Source of the DNA: Ophiothrix spiculata
Lineage: Eukaryota; Echinodermata; Ophiuroidea; Amphilepidida; Ophiotrichidae
Assembly: GCA_000969725.1 (NCBI GenBank)
Contig: JXSR01S005456.1
Strand: one strand, 5' to 3'
DNA length: 36,089 bases
The notes beneath the pieces were generated by a model. It did not search any database and was not told where the DNA came from. It was given only the letters and a program-made list of their open reading frames with translations. Positions 31,182 to 36,089 of the stretch are shown here, in pieces (within the stretch, counting starts at the first letter, position 1; the number at the start of each line of letters is the position of its first letter). Position numbers and translations under genes: made by a program.

Positions 31182-31303
31182 TGCTGGCAATTTAATTTCG
31201 CTAATACCCCAAAATCGCAAAATGAATTTGCCGCTAATATTAATAATGTACAATGATTTCAATGGCATGCTGATGCAATTAGTGAAATTAAATTGCCGCC
31301 AAA
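31182..31303. mobile_element. Short inverted-repeat element
   Basis: GCTGGCAATTTAATTTCGCT then AAT pairs with ATTAGTGAAATTAAATTGCC then GCC. The flank ACTGTAAAACAAGAAATATT (31161-31180) looks like part of the same element. No target duplication was seen. Confidence 0.6.
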
Positions 31304-31413
31304 AAACCCAGATTCTGAAATTCGCAAAATTTTCTTTCTTGTTTCACAGTATGCTTAGCTGCAAACATGTACCCTTTTCCATGTGGTGCATCTCACATTT
31401 AATGGCTTAATTA

Positions 31414-31555
31414 AGGGGCCGCTTCAAAACTCAACCAGCGGTTGACTGCCCAGAACCGCAAGTTCTGGCCGGTTGCTATCGTTCTGAAAGATGGCAACTG
31501 CCCAGAACCTGTTGTTCTGGGCAGTCAGTTGCCGTTGAGTTTAGAAGCCGCCCCT
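31414..31555. mobile_element. Foldback MITE, 142 bp
   Basis: AGGGGCCGCTTCAAAACTCA then AC pairs with GTTGAGTTTAGAAGCCGCCC then CT. A nested perfect hairpin, CTGCCCAGAAC with GTTCTGGGCAG, has a 5-base loop. The flanking TAA and TGA are only a near-match for a target duplication. Confidence 0.75.
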
Positions 31556-32705
31556 GATTTAATTTCATAAAGAATATACAAGTTTAAAACATGTCTAGCC
31601 CAAGTTAACTAAAACCTATAAATATACCCCTTTATTATATTTGTATGTTCTAGTATGTTTTTGAGAAGATTAATTCTTCTAGTTCTAGCCACCATCATTA
31701 TATCAACAACATTGCCAGGAACACTACCATAAACCACATTATTTCATCCATCTGTCCAATATTCCTAAATATAAAGGCAAGACATTGTCTTTGTAACTTG
31801 AATTGAAAACTCATACACCATAATAGATTATTTGTGAGGATACAAAATTTTTCCCCAATGACAAGAACTTGGTGTGACAATTGCGGTAACAACCAATCAC
31901 ATCCAACTGCGTGAATTGCAGTGGGTCTTGTTTGGCGCAGAGTAGTACTTGAGGCATTAATGAGTAAAAACCCTGCAAAACGGGGAGCTCATTTCCAAGA
32001 TTGACTTCATGCTCCCACCAAATTATATTTGTGTCCAAGTTCCATGAAAATCCAATGACGTTTGTGTAAACTACACAGATGCACCCACACCGCCACCAAC
32101 CCATCCTGACACACACACTATCAGGTTGATCCGTTTGTGTCAATCTTGCAGACAACACACAAAATGACAACTTTCTATTGAAAATGAAGGAACAAATGAA
32201 TCGATTGAAAACAGGCTTAATTAATATATTGTTTTTACAGGTCAAACTCAACCTACAATACAAGGTTCAATGGTTTCTGTATATGACATCATTAATTAAG
32301 GTTACTGTCATCTCATCATTTTAGGAAATGTTCTGGCTCTGCCACTGATTATCAAAACAGACGGCGGACAGAAATTTGGAATGCTGTCTCTTCCTGAAAA
32401 TTTTCAGGGGAGACAAACAGAAGTATTTCCATATAATGTATTTGTCAATAGCTGAGATTTTAAGGAGCAAAAGCAAATACAAAAAATATGGGTCGAAACC
32501 AGCCTTACATTCTGAACTGAGCTGAAAACAAGAAACATAATGTATATAAAAGCTAACTTTGAAATAACTTAAAATACACCTTCACATTTATCCAAGAGAA
32601 TCTGTAAGAGTTGCCAGTCAGTATAGGTCAAAGTGTTGCCATGTTTGAGTAGCACATGATCAGCAGTATACTGTTTGGTTGGAGAGATCGGAGGGAAGCC
32701 ATGGG
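31556..32705 (-). other. Probable syntaxin-16 3' untranslated region and flank
   Basis: This lies directly downstream of the STX16 stop on the - strand. AATAAA on the - strand occurs at 31636-31631, about 1.07 kb past the stop, and could be the poly(A) signal. The dispersed repeat at 32360-32417 would then lie in the 3' untranslated region. The 150-codon - strand open frame at 32263-31811 has no motif and is not supported. Confidence 0.4.
32360..32417 (+). repeat. Dispersed repeat fragment, copy 2
   Basis: This is the partner of 192-255. It contains the perfect 16-bp palindrome CCTGAAAATTTTCAGG. Confidence 0.7.
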
Positions 32706-32813
32706 TTATCTATGCGACTTGGTTGCAATGAGAATAATAATAAGAATGATGACAATGACAGCTAGGACTGTGATGACCAGCATCTTGCGGTTCTTCTTTT
32801 GGTATTTTTCTGC
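32706..32813 (-). CDS. STX16: Syntaxin-16, last coding exon (C-terminal membrane anchor)
   Basis: Reading down from 32813, after acceptor CCAAATGCAG, the exon gives 35 residues then TAA (32708-32706). It begins AEKYQKKNRKMLV, runs through one hydrophobic segment of about 20 residues (ITVLAVIVIILIIILIA) and ends TKSHR. Vertebrate syntaxin-16 has AEQYQKKNRKMLV at this point, followed by the tail anchor and a short KSR-type end. Syntaxin-16 is the Qa-SNARE for endosome-to-trans-Golgi fusion, anchored in Golgi and endosome membranes with its tail in the lumen. The exon joins in phase 0 to the SNARE exon 968 nt upstream (33782-33862). The family match comes from memory of the protein, but the agreement across a splice junction makes it strong. 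Confidence 0.95.
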   Translation of the reverse strand, partial: AEKYQKKNRKMLVITVLAVIVIILIIILIATKSHR

Positions 32814-33670
32814 CTGCATTTGGAAAACAGAAGTGAAAGATAATGATTTTAATTGCATTTGAATCACAAGGTGACTAATGTTTATACAGTGGTAACTTGT
32901 TAATACAAAAACATCTAAACCATGTACTTGCTTTTGGGTTCAGCAAATTTAGGGTCAACCAAAATAGGCAATAGGTCACCATTAACGCAAATCAAGCACC
33001 AGGACAATGCCACTGGTTGGGCTTATTTAAAATACATTACCTTGCAGCTTACATAAACACGTAAATGTTAAAAGATCAGTAAGATGTTGCACTTTAAAAT
33101 ATAATTGCTAACAAATTTCCTCGAATTTACTTCACAATTGGGCATTTAAAATCATGTTGTGAAACAGAAATGAACATCCAGTGGAGGCATTTTGGAATTG
33201 CTGATTTTTCAATTAGGAATGACTTAATGATTTTTATAAACAATGGGGCTGCTAAGTGTTGTTTTCAAACTTCAGTGATGGTAATTCAAGGATGTCATTA
33301 AAATACATTTTGCCGAATAAAATGAGTACTAGCACATTCAAATTGGCGTAGGTTTGGCCAAAAAATAAATTGTCCGAACTCTTTTTGAAGATGATTTTGA
33401 CCTTTAAATCCCTGATTAGAGGCATAAGATTACACAGCAAAATCGTTTTTCAGCTATTTCTTACTGACACCAAAGATTTGTCAATTTAACACATTTTTTG
33501 TGAGCGTGTGCTAGAAACAGTAAGTGTAATAGAAAAAATTGTTTTTAAAAAAGCCGACCCGATATTGTGACTGTCCCACTAAATTGTTTTGGGATGCCAA
33601 GTTGGGAAAGATGGTGTAAATTAGAAACGTTGCAAAACACTATTTGCTATTGACAGCCTGTCTGCCTTAC
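32814..33670 (-). other. Syntaxin-16 last intron
   Basis: The intron runs from the SNARE exons to the last exon. The branch and acceptor region at 32850-32814 is pyrimidine-rich on the - strand. No repeat or second gene is recognised inside it. Confidence 0.7.
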
Positions 33671-33742
33671 CTTCTGTAACTGCTTGAGTCCTTCCTGTAC
33701 CCTTGTGGATGTAGTTTATATATTGTAATCTAATACTGAACC
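33671..33742 (-). pseudogene. Decayed duplicate of the syntaxin-16 SNARE exon
   Basis: On the - strand this keeps acceptor GTTTCAG and donor AAG|GTAAGG, identical to the intact copy. The frame reads GSVLDYNI and then TAA, before resuming as [13 protein letters not shown]. Relative to the intact exon it lacks 9 nt (three codons, RID) and is 72 nt long, still a multiple of three. It is part of a tandem duplication with a 111-bp period at the lower boundary (TGACAGCCTG at 33651 and 33762). If spliced in, it would end the protein before the membrane anchor. It may be a dead exon or serve as a poison exon. Confidence 0.9.
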
Positions 33743-33781
33743 CTGAAACAGACTCTGTTATTGACAGCCTGTCTGCCTTAC

Positions 33782-33862
33782 CTTCTGTAACTGCTTGAGT
33801 CCTTCTTGTACCCTTGTGGATGTATTTTCTATATTGTAATCTATCCTATCTAATACTGTACC
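33782..33862 (-). CDS. STX16: Syntaxin-16, penultimate coding exon (C-terminal half of SNARE helix)
   Basis: After acceptor GTTTCAG (- strand), 81 nt encode [13 protein letters not shown], then [14 protein letters not shown], and end at [19 protein letters not shown] and GLKQL are the syntaxin-16/Tlg2 signature just after the zero-layer glutamine of the Qa-SNARE motif. In the family that glutamine immediately precedes this G, so it should be the end of the preceding exon. The exon is phase 0 at both ends and supplies the membrane-proximal part of the coiled coil. Earlier exons (the N-terminal Habc bundle and the first half of the SNARE helix) were not found up to 36089 and must lie further right. 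Confidence 0.95.
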
Positions 33863-35680
33863 CTGAAACAATACGAAAAGTAACAGTTAAAAACGTTTTT
33901 TAAATTAAAAGAGAATCATTAAAGCATACATAACTAATCAAGAACTCTATACATTTAGATAAATAAAATGTGAAAATCAAAATCTCCGAAACTGATTTGT
34001 CTGTTCCTGTAAAATGTTGGTAGTATATGCAGGCCTGAATATATGTCGATACCAATGCTGTCGATTTCCGGTTAATTTGCTAAATGTTGAACCTGATTTC
34101 ACTTAGATTGCTTAAATTGTTAACCAAAGCTTTTATGATCAAGCCAACTCAGGATTGTAATGTACAAGTAGACACGTCTTTACTTGGTACAGCTTACATG
34201 TTTAAATATCATTTATTTCTGATTTTTAGGACAAACACATCACATGATGAAAATATAGAAAGTCATATGCACGTCTCTTTGTTGAATTTTGTTGCGCTAA
34301 CACGGAAGTACAATACAAGATTGACATCACAAGCAAATGATGGTCAAGAGTGGGCTCTTTTTATGTTTATCGTGGGACATTTGTTCAGTAGCAATCACGA
34401 TTGGTTATGAACAGGGGTAGAATTGAAAGATGGTAATTAAGAAGTTGATTTTTTTCCATTTAATATAACTTTTTGAAATTATTGTCTTCACATTATATTA
34501 GATAAAAGCCTACTTTTCTTATAAATAAACCCCGAAGTCAAAGAATCCTACCCAAGACTTCTACATATCTGCAGATGAATTAAAATTGATGTTTTCAAAA
34601 AAATGTTGACACCAACCAAGTATCATCGATTTGAAGTCGGTATGTATCAAATTCTCCAACAATCGAAACCGATTTAAAAAAAAAGTTACCTCTAAATTCA
34701 GTTCATATGCAAATTCCTGAACGACACCAAGGGTGCAACCACAAACACCATGAATACACACCGTGAGTAGCCGGGATCCATAACACTATGATTCCCTCTA
34801 CAGCGTGGGCTATTCATCAATTCAACGGAACACAATAGCATTCTTGACCGTTGGATACCGTATACCAGTTGGCACTTCAATCACCTGTTACGTAATCGGT
34901 GAACGAAATCACTACACAGAACTTGTATACGTGTGTTCAACAGGTGAATTTTTTTTTATTTTACCAAAAAAATTATTTTCAAGCTCTGCCTGTATGGATC
35001 TTCTCAATCTTTGAATATGTTATCAAATCATATTTTGTCCCAAATGTCCTAAAACAGTTTGGTATAAAAATATTGCTTGGTTTCGGAAATATCGCGTGAG
35101 ATTTAAGCGATGGTCATTTCATAAAGCAAGTGAAAATTCATCGATCAATGCACACCCCATAGAAACTCAATTACAAATATTTCCCTTGTCTGAAGGCACC
35201 ACTTTCGTTGTGATCGGAAAACGCACGGTTCTACGGGTGTTGACGGAAAATGCAAATCGGCGTGCTGTTATACATCAATCGCGTTCGGGATAAAGTTTTT
35301 CGGTAAGTTGAAGAGTTGAGCTACCGCTGGGTGTTTGTTGCTTGTAAAACAGATGTATGGTTCCTGAGATATGGATTTTTAAACAATTTACGATTGTTTT
35401 TCTCCGAAACAGAAAATTATTTCAACAAGCAACATGGTAACTTAATTTCACTAAATATCAAAGAATTTAAAAAAAAAATTCCAGTCCGATTCATTCACAG
35501 ACATCGCGCCTAAATGAGAAAGTTAAAATTAGAGCATAATTCTGCACCTTTTCTTACATATTTTGAAGTTGATAATTCTTTGTGTTCATTGGGGAGAAAC
35601 GTGTTGACTCAAAGGCAGTGATCCATGCATTGATTTAGCATTCAAATTAGACTGTGGGAAATAAGGATGATCCCATTTTT
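33863..35680 (-). other. Probable syntaxin-16 intron; no exon found
   Basis: I looked on the - strand for the expected upstream SNARE words (EIRQIV, DLNEIFRDL, VVEQ) and saw none. The stretch 34700-35300 is richer in CpG than its surroundings and carries several short overlapping open frames, none recognisable. Confidence 0.5.
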
Positions 35681-35696
35681 ATCAATAGAAAAACAA

Positions 35697-35945
35697 GAAC
35701 AATATCGTTAAAAAATACCCATTTTATCATAAACAGACACGCAAAATGTCACAAAATGTGGGCCATTTTGTTATTTAAAAAAGGAAGACACAAAAAAACC
35801 ATTTTGTAATTTATTAGATACACAAAAATGTCACGCAATATTACCCACTTCGTAATTTAAAAATTGAAGACATATGAAACCCCTTTTATCATAAAAAAAG
35901 AGACGTAACATGTCAATGAATATGAACCATTTTGACATTTAAAAA
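35697..35945 (+). repeat. Degenerate minisatellite, period about 83 bp
   Basis: Three units start at about 35735, 35816 and 35899, with an earlier partial one. Each has an ATGTCAC word, then ATTWTGGCCATTTTG-like and TTATTTAAAAA words, then a GAAGACAYA half-unit. Spacing is regular but the units are well diverged. The final 144 bp of the window show nothing. Confidence 0.65.
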
Positions 35946-36089
35946 CCAGAGAGCCACCGGCTCAGTAACCCATGCACGAAAGCCCGCTAGCAAAAAACAA
36001 ATGACTTCAAAGAAGCATTTTTTGAACATTGTTTTGTTTTAAATAGGGTCTATAGAAAATGGTTAAAATCAATATAAAAATCATACACA

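Noticed and set aside
31811-32263. 150-codon - strand open frame
   Set aside because: It lies downstream of the syntaxin-16 stop, probably in its 3' untranslated region, and has no recognisable motif.
34698-35300. Candidate exons in the CpG-richer stretch right of syntaxin-16
   Set aside because: Overlapping frames on both strands, none matching the expected upstream SNARE exon or any family I know.

Overview
This is AT-rich animal nuclear DNA from a draft assembly, with one gap of 565 N. It has spliced genes with GT-AG introns, a tRNA-derived SINE, CR1/L2-like and other LINE remnants, and very many short inverted-repeat DNA transposons. The make-up suggests a marine invertebrate, possibly a deuterostome such as a hemichordate, echinoderm or amphioxus. 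That guess rests on repeat style only; the species cannot be read from the window.

Two host genes can be supported, one at each end and pointing towards each other. On the + strand, 713-2950, is a two-exon gene for a 326-residue protein of no family I recognise, with a basic/RS-rich middle. On the - strand, 33862 down to 32706, are the last two coding exons of syntaxin-16 (STX16). They encode the membrane-proximal half of the Qa-SNARE helix and the C-terminal membrane anchor. These exons are only 81 and 108 nt long and appear in no long open frame; I found them by reading splice sites and the protein. The 81-nt SNARE exon has been tandemly duplicated. The second copy keeps both splice sites but has lost 9 nt and gained a stop, and only 39 nt separate the two copies.

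The roughly 30 kb between the genes has no convincing host gene. It is a bed of mobile DNA: hairpin-forming MITEs of at least six kinds (TWA-duplication Harbinger-like, hAT-like with a perfect 8-bp target duplication, mariner/Tc1/pogo-like on TA, and one on TTAA), a 1.2-kb mariner-like element with arms of about 210 bp nested in an older repeat, a 5'-truncated LINE with one frameshift (27670-29366), a decayed LINE tail (15911-16480), minisatellites, and several dispersed repeats present in two or three copies.

The most unusual points are the duplicated SNARE exon with its 39-nt intron; three unrelated foldbacks that carry nearly the same 15-nt sequence at their tips; a 32-bp perfect hairpin inside a larger foldback; and a CCAAT-box minisatellite. 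No retrovirus, LTR element, Polinton, CRISPR array or true tRNA gene was recognised.
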